DNA from: JBCCBV01 sp039033855
GTDB taxonomy: Bacteria; Planctomycetota; Phycisphaerae; Phycisphaerales; Phycisphaeraceae
Direction of reading: 5' to 3'
Length of the DNA: 33,339 nt
Assembly (NCBI GenBank): GCA_039033855.1
Contig: JBCCBV010000026.1
Location: forward strand, 1 to 33,339
Shown here one piece after another: positions 16,177-24,029 of this stretch. How positions within the stretch are numbered: position 1 is the stretch's first letter; every line of letters begins with the position of its first letter. The notes below the pieces were generated by a model. The model saw only the letters and a program-made list of their open reading frames with translations. It searched no databases and had not been told where the DNA came from. A program made the translations under genes and the position numbers.

Positions 16177-16318
16177 TGATGTTTTCGCGTGTGTGAGTCC
16201 GGGGTCTTTTCGGCGTTCTCTGCCGACGTTTCGCTCACTCGCTTGCGTCACACTCTTTTGCCTTGTCCGACTCTTGCCCGACTCGTGTTTGGCGCCCGCC
16301 GGCGCGCAGGCAGAGAAT

Positions 16319-16981
16319 GTGTCGGTGCAGATCGATCGCCCCGCCTCCCCCCTCGACCCGGAACTGGTGCTGACGGCGTACACGCGCGGCGTGTTCCCGA
16401 TGGCCGAGTCGCGCGACGACCCCGAGGTCCACTGGGTCTGCCCCGACCCGCGGGCGATCCTGCCCATCGCCCCACACGACCCGGCGGGGGCGTTCCACGT
16501 TCGGCGGTCGCTGGCCAAGGCGCTGCGCAAACAAGCGTTCTCGTTATCGCTAGACCGTGCGTTTGCCCGCGTCGTTGCCGGCTGTGCTGCGCCAGGAACC
16601 GCACCCGGGTCTGACCGCGAAGACACCTGGATCAACCGCCCGATCGAAGCGGTCTTCAACGAGCTCCATCGATTGGGCGTGGCGCACTCGGTCGAAGCGT
16701 GGCAGACGGCGGACATTGGCAGTCCACCCGACCTGGTCGGCGGCCTGTACGGGCTGGCCCTGGGTGGCGCGTTTTTCGCCGAGAGCATGTTCTCGCGCGT
16801 GCCTTACGCCTCGCAAGTCTGTCTGGTGGAACTGGTGAAGGTGCTGCGGCAGCGCGGGTTCACGCTGCTCGATACGCAGTTCGTGAATCCGCACCTCGAG
16901 CAGTTCGGCGTGGCGGAGGTCGGCCGGCCGGACTATCTGCGACGGCTGGGCAAGGCGATACGTCTCGGCCCGCGCTGGTGA
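16319..16981 (+). CDS. aat: leucyl/phenylalanyl-tRNA-protein transferase
   Basis: The ~220-aa protein matches Aat, which moves Leu or Phe from charged tRNA to N-terminal Arg/Lys of proteins, marking them for ClpS/ClpAP degradation. Visible motifs are YTRGVFPM (about residues 21-28), HWVCPDPRAILP, the DTWINRPIEAVFNELHRLG region, VGGLYGLALGGAFFAESMFSR and TLLDTQFVNPHLEQFG. The frame is open upstream to about 16193, but that part does not look like the family. I prefer GTG 16319 (GTG 16325 is equally possible); the Shine-Dalgarno site is weak. tRNA-Phe(GAA), the source of one of its substrates, lies 142 nt upstream. Confidence 0.9.
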   Translation: MSVQIDRPASPLDPELVLTAYTRGVFPMAESRDDPEVHWVCPDPRAILPIAPHDPAGAFHVRRSLAKALRKQAFSLSLDRAFARVVAGCAAPGTAPGSDREDTWINRPIEAVFNELHRLGVAHSVEAWQTADIGSPPDLVGGLYGLALGGAFFAESMFSRVPYASQVCLVELVKVLRQRGFTLLDTQFVNPHLEQFGVAEVGRPDYLRRLGKAIRLGPRW

Positions 16982-17453
16982 CGGTCCGGTGCGCGCTTGG
17001 CGGAGCCGGCAGACCCGGCGGGGCGGGTTAGGCGTCGCTCATCCCGAACGCGTCATACGGCTCGGCCGGTGCGACGCTTGCCGAGACCGCACGATCGTTA
17101 CGGGTTCCGCGCCGCGGTTCGCGAACCGCCACAGCCGATACCGCCGACCCCGTTTCGAGCCGATGTCCCCCGGCAGCCCGGGCAGGGTTTCGGCCGAAAC
17201 GGCCGGGTGCCCGGGTCGAAGAAGGGGGCTCGAACGCGACGGACGCCGGCCGGTGACAACGGCTGGGCAAGCCCCAAGGTCGGGTCGCAACGCCTGCGCA
17301 GGCGGGGCAGCCCGGTGGGCCGGCCAAACGGCCAATCCGTCCGAGTTCGGGTCGCCGTAAAGCGCCCTGTTTCGCAAGATCGATGGGTCTGACCGACCCA
17401 CCCCAACCCCGCGGGCCCCGCACCCCGCCAACGACCCACGGAGGTCCGCCAAG
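16982..17453. other. 472-nt intergenic region upstream of the large beta-helix gene
   Basis: I see no convincing gene. The region contains a perfect 12-nt palindrome TTTCGGCCGAAA (17188-17199) beside further CCCGGG and GGCCG inverted pieces. A small stem, TGGGTC/GACCCA (17384-17400), lies about 55 nt before the next ATG, and a GGAGG ribosome binding site lies near 17441. The promoter of the downstream gene is presumably here, but I cannot place it. Confidence 0.4.
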
Positions 17454-20400
17454 ATGTTTCGCACCCCGTCTGCTCGATCGACTGCCCGCCCCGGCGATCC
17501 CCGCCGCGCCCGTTTTGTGCGCACGCTCTCGGCCGTATGCGCCATGGCGTTCGCCCTTTGCGGAGCCGCGCCCGTGGCCCACGCCGACGCCCCCGATGTC
17601 AACTTTGTCGACCCGCCCGCGCAATACGTGATTGGCTCCGGCCAATCCATCGCGCTCAGCGGCGACATCGCTCCGGGTCAGGACGTGGTCGTCCAGGCCT
17701 GGCGGTTCGAAGACGACCGCATGGCCCCGGGCTTCAGCCATGTGCTGGGCTCGCGCGACGACATAGAAATCAGCGGGTCGCGCCTCGACGGCCTGAGCGC
17801 CGGCCCGGTGCAGGTGCAGTTGCTGCTGCGCGATCGCTCTCGCGTCCGCAAGACCGTTTGGCACAACCTCGAGGTCGTGCGCCCGGCCGGCGCCGAGGCG
17901 TCCCCGGCGTTCCGCTTCGCGCAGGGCCAGATGGAGTTGACCGTTGGCGATCGCGGCGTAAGTCAGGCCGTGCGTTTGGACGTGTCGGCCCCGCTGCCCG
18001 CCGGCTACGACTACATGATCCAGGCCTGGCACGAAGACCAGGAGCGGCTCGTCACCTCCTTTACCCACCGCCTGACCGGCGACCAGACGCAGGTCGACCC
18101 GGCCAAGCTGCGTGCGCTCGATGCGGGCGAAGTCACCCTGATCGCCGTGCAGCGCAAGAACGGCCGTGAACTCAACCGTTCCGGCGCCCGCACGCGGATC
18201 ACCCGCGCGGCGCTTGCGTTCAACAACGCCCCGGACGCCGCGGTGCTGGGCAGCGTGGGCGCGGTATCGCTGTCGTCGTCGAACCTCGACGGTGCCGTGG
18301 TGTCGGTCGTGGCCCGCAACGCGCAGACCAACCAGTCGGTGAACCTGACCCCGTCGCTCAACGGCGGCGTGCTGGCCGGGTCGGCGCTCAGCGCACTCGG
18401 CGAGGGCGACTACGTGATTGAAGCCGAGGCCCGTCTGGGCGCGGCCGTGGTCGATGCGGCCCGGTTCAACCTGAACATCGCCGCCGCGGCGCAGGAAGAC
18501 GTCGAGCCCGACCCCATCGACGTGGTGGAAGAGCCCGAAACCCCGGAAACTCCGGAAACTCCGGAAACCGACACGCCGGCCGAGGTGGCCCGCCCCTCGA
18601 TCTCGTTCGTGAACCCGCCTTCGGTGGTGACCCGTGGCGACGGCCAGACCGTGACCGTGGCGCTGTCGGGCCCGATGCCCGCGGGCGGCGACGTGCTGTT
18701 CCAGGCGTGGTCGCTCGACCGCGAACAGATCTGGCGCCCGTTCGCCCACGTCCGCAAGAGCGGCCCGTGGACGGTCAGCCCGGCGTACATGACCCAGCTG
18801 CCCGAAGGGCGGGTCAATCTCCAGGCCCTGCTGCGGGTGAACAACAAGGTCGTCGAGCTGATCTCGATCAACCTCGAAGTCCGCGACGGCGCCCCCGTCA
18901 ACGAAGAAGGCGGCTCGGACACCCCGGACACCCCGGACACCCCGGACACGAACGAACCGACGGACAACGGCTCGGGCGCCGGTGAAGGCCAGGGCGACGG
19001 CGGCTCGACCGCCAACCCCACGCCGGATGAAGAAGAACAACCCGCGGCGGAACAGCCGGCCGAGGAAGCCGCCGAGGCGTCGAACTTCAGCGTCGCTTTT
19101 CCCGCCAACGTGCCGGCCCAGTACCTGCCCGAGTCGGGCGCTTCGATCACCCTGGTGGTCGACGGCGACCTGCCCGCCGGCGCCGACGTGCTGGTGCAGG
19201 CCTGGTCGACCCAATTGAACAACGTCGTGCCCGCGTTCAGCACCACGCTGACCGGCAGCCCGTGGAACATCTCCTCGGCCAAGCTCGACACGCTGCCCGG
19301 CGGCGTGAACGACCTGCAGGCCATCACCCGTCTGCCTTCGGGCGACTGGAAGCGCACCTCGGTCCAGATCGAGGTCCTGCGCGACGACGAGCCCGAGCTC
19401 CCCGAGCCCGAGCCCGACCTGCCCACCGTGGACCTGCCCACCGACGAGTCCGGCTGGACCCAGTTCAAGCCGCACTCGGACGCCAAGGTCATCTACGTGG
19501 CCAAGGGTCAGAACGCCTCGGCGGCGCTCCGGCAGATCCGTGCCGGTAAGGGCGACTGGGTCCTGCTCGAACGCGGCGGCGAGTACCAGCTCGACAACCG
19601 CACGATCAAGGGCCGTTCGCCTCAGTACCCGGCGGTGATCGGCGCCTACGGCGACGTGTCCAAGCCCCGGCCCATGCTGGTGGACGACAACTTCGACCTG
19701 CACAAGTCCGAGTACGTGGCGCTGGTGGACCTGGACTTCTACGCCAAGTCGCGCGACCCGTATCGCGGCGGTTTCCGCGAGGACGACGCGCCCAAGCAGG
19801 TCGGCCTGACCATCCGCGACTCCAAGCACATCCGCGTCGAGGGCTGCCGGCTGCGGTACCTCAGCCGGGGCGTCGAGGTGCAGCGCAGCGAAGACGTCAC
19901 CTTCTTCCGCACCGTGATGTTCGGCAACTGGAGCGGCAACCGCTTCGGCGGCAACTTCCAGGCTCAGTATTGCGAGCGGATGAGCATCATCGAGTGCGTG
20001 TTCGACCACAACGGCTGGCTGCCCGGCGACGGCGCCAAGTCCGGCTGGGCCCACACGACCTACACCGTGGGCATCGGCAACCTGGTGATGAAGGACAACA
20101 TCTTCACCCGCGGCTCGAACGTCGCGATGCGGGCCGGGTCGGGCGCCGAGCGCAACCAGACCAGCAACCCCAAGATCACCGGCAACATCGTCGCCGACCA
20201 CTTCACCGGCCTGAGCATGAGCAAGGCCAGCTACGTGAAGTGGCAGACCTGGCCTTCCAACCAGCAGGCCAACGGCATCGTCAACGCCCGGGTGACCGGC
20301 AACGTGTTCACCCGCATCGGCGCCCGCGACAAGACCAACAACATGCTCGACGAGGGCGTGTCGATGGCGCTCAACAACGGCGCGGTGTTCGAGGGCAACT

Positions 20401-20762
20401 ACTTCGTGCACAAGACCCAGGGCGGCCGTGACCCCATCAACTGGGGCACCAAGATGGGCAGCGTGACCCTGCGGGGCAACATCGTCCACAACTGGTCGCA
20501 CAAGCGCGGCAAGCTCTACCAGTCCTGGGGCGGCGGGGCGTCGGTGTCGGAGTCCGGCAACCTGATCAACCGCTCGTCGAACGAGTACCGCGACGCGTCG
20601 CGCAGCCTCGAGAAGTACGCCCGCGACCGCCTGGGCCTGAGCTACGACAACATGTGTCGGGCCATGGCCGAGCAGCGCAAGGGCGACTGGAAGCCGGCGC
20701 TCACCGCGCCCGCCATCCGCACCTACATCGCCCAGGGCTTCGAGCGTTCGTCGTTCGACTAA
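17454..20762 (+). CDS. large secreted right-handed parallel beta-helix protein with repeated N-terminal modules
   Basis: The 1102-aa protein has a long signal peptide (likely cleavage after AHA, residue 44). About five copies of a ~95-residue module follow: roughly 46-143, 150-251, 252-343 (weakest), 380-478 and 543-643. Each has a core like PAGxDVLVQAW, then FxHxL, then a late LQAxxR strand. Thr/Pro- and acid-rich linkers (about 350-378 and 479-542) contain TPETPE- and TPDTPD-type repeats. Residues about 665-1040 form a parallel beta-helix with many Asn turns (DNIFTRGSN, GNIVADHF, GNVFTRIG), and a helical C-terminal segment follows. Such folds occur in polysaccharide lyases, epimerases and binding proteins; no known catalytic set is certain. 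GGAGG lies about 9 nt before the ATG. The protein is paralogous to 21839-23776. Confidence 0.82.
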   Translation: MFRTPSARSTARPGDPRRARFVRTLSAVCAMAFALCGAAPVAHADAPDVNFVDPPAQYVIGSGQSIALSGDIAPGQDVVVQAWRFEDDRMAPGFSHVLGSRDDIEISGSRLDGLSAGPVQVQLLLRDRSRVRKTVWHNLEVVRPAGAEASPAFRFAQGQMELTVGDRGVSQAVRLDVSAPLPAGYDYMIQAWHEDQERLVTSFTHRLTGDQTQVDPAKLRALDAGEVTLIAVQRKNGRELNRSGARTRITRAALAFNNAPDAAVLGSVGAVSLSSSNLDGAVVSVVARNAQTNQSVNLTPSLNGGVLAGSALSALGEGDYVIEAEARLGAAVVDAARFNLNIAAAAQEDVEPDPIDVVEEPETPETPETPETDTPAEVARPSISFVNPPSVVTRGDGQTVTVALSGPMPAGGDVLFQAWSLDREQIWRPFAHVRKSGPWTVSPAYMTQLPEGRVNLQALLRVNNKVVELISINLEVRDGAPVNEEGGSDTPDTPDTPDTNEPTDNGSGAGEGQGDGGSTANPTPDEEEQPAAEQPAEEAAEASNFSVAFPANVPAQYLPESGASITLVVDGDLPAGADVLVQAWSTQLNNVVPAFSTTLTGSPWNISSAKLDTLPGGVNDLQAITRLPSGDWKRTSVQIEVLRDDEPELPEPEPDLPTVDLPTDESGWTQFKPHSDAKVIYVAKGQNASAALRQIRAGKGDWVLLERGGEYQLDNRTIKGRSPQYPAVIGAYGDVSKPRPMLVDDNFDLHKSEYVALVDLDFYAKSRDPYRGGFREDDAPKQVGLTIRDSKHIRVEGCRLRYLSRGVEVQRSEDVTFFRTVMFGNWSGNRFGGNFQAQYCERMSIIECVFDHNGWLPGDGAKSGWAHTTYTVGIGNLVMKDNIFTRGSNVAMRAGSGAERNQTSNPKITGNIVADHFTGLSMSKASYVKWQTWPSNQQANGIVNARVTGNVFTRIGARDKTNNMLDEGVSMALNNGAVFEGNYFVHKTQGGRDPINWGTKMGSVTLRGNIVHNWSHKRGKLYQSWGGGASVSESGNLINRSSNEYRDASRSLEKYARDRLGLSYDNMCRAMAEQRKGDWKPALTAPAIRTYIAQGFERSSFD
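18537..18569 (+). repeat. 9-bp tandem repeat encoding a TPE linker
   Basis: Units close to CCGGAAACT repeat about three to four times in frame and encode Glu-Thr-Pro repeats between modules 3 and 4 of the beta-helix protein. Units differ by single bases. Confidence 0.8.
18918..18949 (+). repeat. 9-bp tandem repeat encoding a TPD linker
   Basis: Units of CCGGACACC repeat at least three times in frame, giving Asp-Thr-Pro repeats at the start of the acidic linker between modules 4 and 5. The unit is closely related to the one at 18537-18569. Confidence 0.8.
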
Positions 20763-20800
20763 GCCCGACCCACGGGCGGCCCGGCGCCGCGCCACGACAA

Positions 20801-21454
20801 CTAGTGCTTACGACGGCCGGCCGTTCCCTGATTCGCCCAGGGGAACGGCCGGTCTTCATTGGGGACCGGCTTGCCCAGGAACCCGCACAGGGTCCGCCAG
20901 GCGTCGGGGCGGGTGACGTCGAGCTCGATCAGCTTGTCCGGCCGGTCGGCGAAGTACGCCCGCACCGCTTGGTTGTGGTCGCGCATGGCGGACAGATAGC
21001 GGTCGCGCTCGTACACCGGCGAGCCGTAAAACGTCCCCCGCAGCCGTACGCCCTGGGCGAACTCGGGCTTGTCTTTGACCTCGTCGTAGCGCTCCTGGCT
21101 GAAGAACTTGGTCACCGAGCCGAGCCACTTTTCCTCGTCGCGCACGGTGAGGATGAACCGGGCGTTTGGGTACATGCCGTCGAGTTCGCGGTAATAGCGG
21201 GCCACCGGCAGGTCGGTGAAGGCGTCGAACGTGGGCAGGTACCACTTCCAATCGAAGCGGACCTCGCCGTCGACCACGTCGAAGCAGTGCGGGAAGTGGA
21301 TGGCCCGGTAGCCCAGCTCCTCGAGCGCGACGGTGAGCGAGGTGGTGCCCGTCCGGCTGACGCCGACCCCGAAAATCATGGGTTTGTCGGCGTCGATCCG
21401 GCGCAAGAGTCGGTAGCGGACGTGTTTGCGGAGTTTTTCGGCGAGCGACCCCAT
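20801..21454 (-). CDS. sulfotransferase family protein
   Basis: The 217-aa protein begins its fold with a P-loop-like phosphosulfate-binding segment, GVGVSRTGTTSL (residues 29-40), as in PAPS-dependent sulfotransferases of the Sulfotransfer_4 type. A strand then gives FILTVRDEEKWLGS (about 105-118), resembling the 3'-phosphate-binding part. Family members move sulfate from PAPS to hydroxyl groups of sugars, lipids or small molecules. The length is typical. The gene lies between two paralogous beta-helix genes, convergent to the first and divergent from the second, beside a polysaccharide cluster. A sugar acceptor is therefore plausible but not shown. ATG 21454 has a run of G just upstream. 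Confidence 0.8.
   Translation of the reverse strand: MGSLAEKLRKHVRYRLLRRIDADKPMIFGVGVSRTGTTSLTVALEELGYRAIHFPHCFDVVDGEVRFDWKWYLPTFDAFTDLPVARYYRELDGMYPNARFILTVRDEEKWLGSVTKFFSQERYDEVKDKPEFAQGVRLRGTFYGSPVYERDRYLSAMRDHNQAVRAYFADRPDKLIELDVTRPDAWRTLCGFLGKPVPNEDRPFPWANQGTAGRRKH
20817..20852. terminator. strong stem-loop between convergent genes
   Basis: CCGGCCGTTCCC (20817-20828) and GGGAACGGCCGG (20841-20852) form a perfect 12-bp stem with a 12-nt loop. It lies 55 nt past the beta-helix stop and within the last codons of the convergent sulfotransferase. A T-containing stretch (TCTTCATT) follows on the plus strand. It could end the beta-helix transcript, although the U run is interrupted. Confidence 0.45.
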
Positions 21455-21838
21455 CCCCCGAGCCTACCCGTTTTGGGCGGGCGGCTTGGCGCCAGAGAAC
21501 GGTAAGAACTGCCGGTTCCGGCCGGTCTTGCCCTGTGGACGGCCGTGGAGCGGGCCCTAGAGCGGCTTGAACCCGGGTCACGACCTCGATTCTCGGACCG
21601 CAATCCCTAGACAGGGTTGGGGGCGACCGTTACTCTTTCATATCCATCCAGGGATGGGCTCCGCAGAGGGTTGTGACAGGCCGGCGCGACGCCGACCGGA
21701 GGCTCGGAGGAGAGCCACATCGCTTCGCGGAGGGTTCCGGCAGCCCCTGCCCGAACGCCAGACCGGCCCGTTTGACCCTGTAATCGGGTCGAATCCGGCC
21801 TCAGACGGCCCTCAAAGCCCCTTTCAGAGAGCGATTCA
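21455..21838. other. 384-nt divergent intergenic region
   Basis: This gap separates the minus-strand sulfotransferase from the plus-strand second beta-helix gene and must hold both promoters or a shared regulatory region. I see a poor candidate -35/-10 pair (TTGGGG near 21619, CATATC near 21640), a small GGCTC/GAGCC hairpin near 21700, and a GACCC/GGGTC hairpin near 21775. No gene or recognised riboswitch is evident. Confidence 0.35.
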
Positions 21839-23776
21839 ATGACCGACCGCAGGCCGATGTGGACCGCTTCCGCCCTCTTGGGTTTCTTGTTGGCGGCCAC
21901 GGCGTCGCTCTGGCTGCCCCTGGCCGGGGCGCAGGTCGCCGAAGAGCCCGCCAGTTCCGAAGGCGCCCTGGGCTTCACCCAAGACTCGGCCAAGACCCAC
22001 GTCGTGGGCGAGATGACCACCGTCCAGGTGCGCGTGGCCGAGCACATCATGTCCGCCATCGACCAGGGCGAAGATGAAATCCGCGTCGTGGTGACCGCCC
22101 GTTCCGAGGGCGGCGAAGGCGAGCTGATCGACGACTTTTTCCACGCACTCGACCCGCCCGATTGGCGCGTCCTGCCCGAACGGCTCGACGAGCTGGGGTC
22201 CGGCAGCCATGAGGTCCAGGCCGTAGTCGAAAAGGGCGGCGACGTGGTCGCCACCTACACCCACAACGTGGTGGTCCGTGTGCCCGGCCTGGCCGACGAC
22301 GAGGCCGCCAACCTGCTGCTCTGGGCCGAGCCCGGCCCGGCGCCGGAAATCGTTGCGCCCCCGGCCGAGGAAGAGCCCCCGCCGGCCCCGCAGGCGTTCT
22401 TCGCCGTAGACCTGCCCACCGACGACTCGGGCTGGACCGACTACCGAGTCCACCCCGAAGGCCGCATCATCTACGTGAGCTCGAGCAAGGGCAGCGACAA
22501 CAACTCGGGCTACTCGCCGCAGAGCCCGCTGCGCACCGCCCCCGCCGCCCAGCAGAAGGTCCGCGTGGGCAAGGGCGACTGGATCCTCCTCGAGCGCGGC
22601 GGCCGGTACCAGCTCGACAACCGCGGCATCCGCGGCCACTCGGCTCAGCACCCCTCGGTCATCGGCGCCTACGGCGACGTGTCCAAGCCCCGGCCGATGC
22701 TGGTCAACGACAACTTCGACCTCAACAACTCGCAGCACGTGGCGCTGGTCGATCTCGATTTCTACGCCGAATCACGCGACCCCTACCGCAGCGGCTTCCG
22801 CGAGTCCGAGGCGCCCAAGCAGATCGGCTTGGCCGTCCGCAACTCGAAAGACATCCGCATCGAGGGCTGCCGGTTCCGTTTCTTGAGCCGCGGCATCGAG
22901 GTGCAGAACAGCCAGGAGGTCACCTTCTTCCGCTGCGTGATGTTCGGTAACTGGAGCAAAGACCGCTTCGGCGGCCACTTCCAGGCTCAGTACACCCAGC
23001 GGCTGACCCTCCAGGAGTGCGTGTTCGACCACAACGGCTGGCTGCCCGGCGACGGGGCCAAGTCCGGCTGGGCCCACACGACCTACACCGTGGGCATCGG
23101 CGAGCTGGTGATGAAAGACAACGTGTTCATCCGCGGCTCGAACGTCGCCATGCGGGCCACGTCCGGCAAGGAGTACGAGCAGGTCACCCGGCCGCTTTTC
23201 TCCGGCAACATCATCGCCGACCACTTCACCGGCCTGGGCATCGGCAAGGCCAGCTACGTGAAGTGGAAGGAGTGGCCCGCCAACAAGCAGGACCGCGGCA
23301 TCATCGACGCCCGCGTGGTGGACAACGTCTTTACCCGCATCGGCGCCCGCGACAAGACCAACAACATGCTCGACGAGGGCGTTTCGCTGGCCTTGAACGA
23401 CAACATCCTGTTCGAGAACAACTTCTTCATCCACAAGACCCAAGGCGGCCGTGACCCCATCAACTGGGGCACCAAGATGGGCGACGTGATCCTGCGCAAT
23501 AACGTCATGCACGCCTGGTCGAGCAAGCGCGGCAAGCTGTACCAGTCGTGGGGCGGCGGGGCGAACGTCAGCGAGTCGGGCAACCGGATCAACCGCCCGT
23601 CGGGCGACTACCGCGACGCGTCGCGGAACCTCGAGACGTACGCCCGCGACCAGCTCGGCCTGAGCTACGACAACATGTGCCGTGCCATGTCCGAGCAGCG
23701 CAAGGGCGACTGGAAGCCGGCCCTGTCGGCACAGGCCATCCGGGCGTACATCGCCGAGGGCTTCGCCCGCGATTGA
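21839..23776 (+). CDS. secreted right-handed parallel beta-helix protein, paralogue of 17454-20762
   Basis: The 645-aa protein has a signal peptide (cleavage near AGA, residue 31). One N-terminal module (about residues 45-150) resembles those of the larger paralogue: a late FFHAL, then DWRVLPERLDEL, then a VQAVV strand. A Pro/Glu-rich linker follows (about 165-185). The beta-helix domain starts with DLPTDDSGWTDY and the classic entry YVSSSKGSDNNSGYSPQSP, and runs to about residue 590. Roughly three quarters of the beta-helix residues match the paralogue by eye, including NWGTKMG, DKTNNMLDEGVS and KLYQSWGGGA. A shared helical segment ends the protein. The role is probably extracellular polysaccharide binding or modification; the activity is unknown. 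Confidence 0.85.
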   Translation: MTDRRPMWTASALLGFLLAATASLWLPLAGAQVAEEPASSEGALGFTQDSAKTHVVGEMTTVQVRVAEHIMSAIDQGEDEIRVVVTARSEGGEGELIDDFFHALDPPDWRVLPERLDELGSGSHEVQAVVEKGGDVVATYTHNVVVRVPGLADDEAANLLLWAEPGPAPEIVAPPAEEEPPPAPQAFFAVDLPTDDSGWTDYRVHPEGRIIYVSSSKGSDNNSGYSPQSPLRTAPAAQQKVRVGKGDWILLERGGRYQLDNRGIRGHSAQHPSVIGAYGDVSKPRPMLVNDNFDLNNSQHVALVDLDFYAESRDPYRSGFRESEAPKQIGLAVRNSKDIRIEGCRFRFLSRGIEVQNSQEVTFFRCVMFGNWSKDRFGGHFQAQYTQRLTLQECVFDHNGWLPGDGAKSGWAHTTYTVGIGELVMKDNVFIRGSNVAMRATSGKEYEQVTRPLFSGNIIADHFTGLGIGKASYVKWKEWPANKQDRGIIDARVVDNVFTRIGARDKTNNMLDEGVSLALNDNILFENNFFIHKTQGGRDPINWGTKMGDVILRNNVMHAWSSKRGKLYQSWGGGANVSESGNRINRPSGDYRDASRNLETYARDQLGLSYDNMCRAMSEQRKGDWKPALSAQAIRAYIAEGFARD

Positions 23777-24029
23777 TCCGGCACCTGGGCCGGACCGCAC
23801 ACGCTTGGGCCGCAATGCAGAGGTGCGTTGCTGGTGCCCTGTGTCTGGGGTCCGCACATCGGCCCGCCGTCCGAGGTACGTCGTTTGTCTGCGATTCTGT
23901 CCGCCGACTTCTGTCGCGCGCTTTTGGGGGCGTCTCCGCAGCCCTGGGCCGTAAACAACCGATCGTTAGTCTGACCCCCGCCCGCATGGCCGGGTGGAAG
24001 GACTGTCGATTGCACGTTGAGGCCCGCCT

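Noticed and set aside
16193..16318. Longer Aat with a signal-peptide-like start (residues CVTLFCLVRLLP)
   Set aside because: Aat is a cytoplasmic enzyme and family similarity begins only after 16319; the upstream part is probably untranslated.
17028..20795. A 1255-codon open frame on the minus strand opposite the large beta-helix gene
   Set aside because: High G+C third positions remove stops from the antisense frames. The translation is rich in His/Arg/Val without any domain, while the plus strand has a signal peptide, repeats and a paralogue.
21770..21815. T-arm-like bases (GGGTCGAATCC) suggesting a tRNA or tRNA remnant
   Set aside because: No acceptor stem or anticodon arm can be assembled around it.
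21600..21838. Possible cyclic-di-GMP or other riboswitch leader before the second beta-helix gene
   Set aside because: Only small unrelated hairpins are present and no conserved riboswitch core was recognised.
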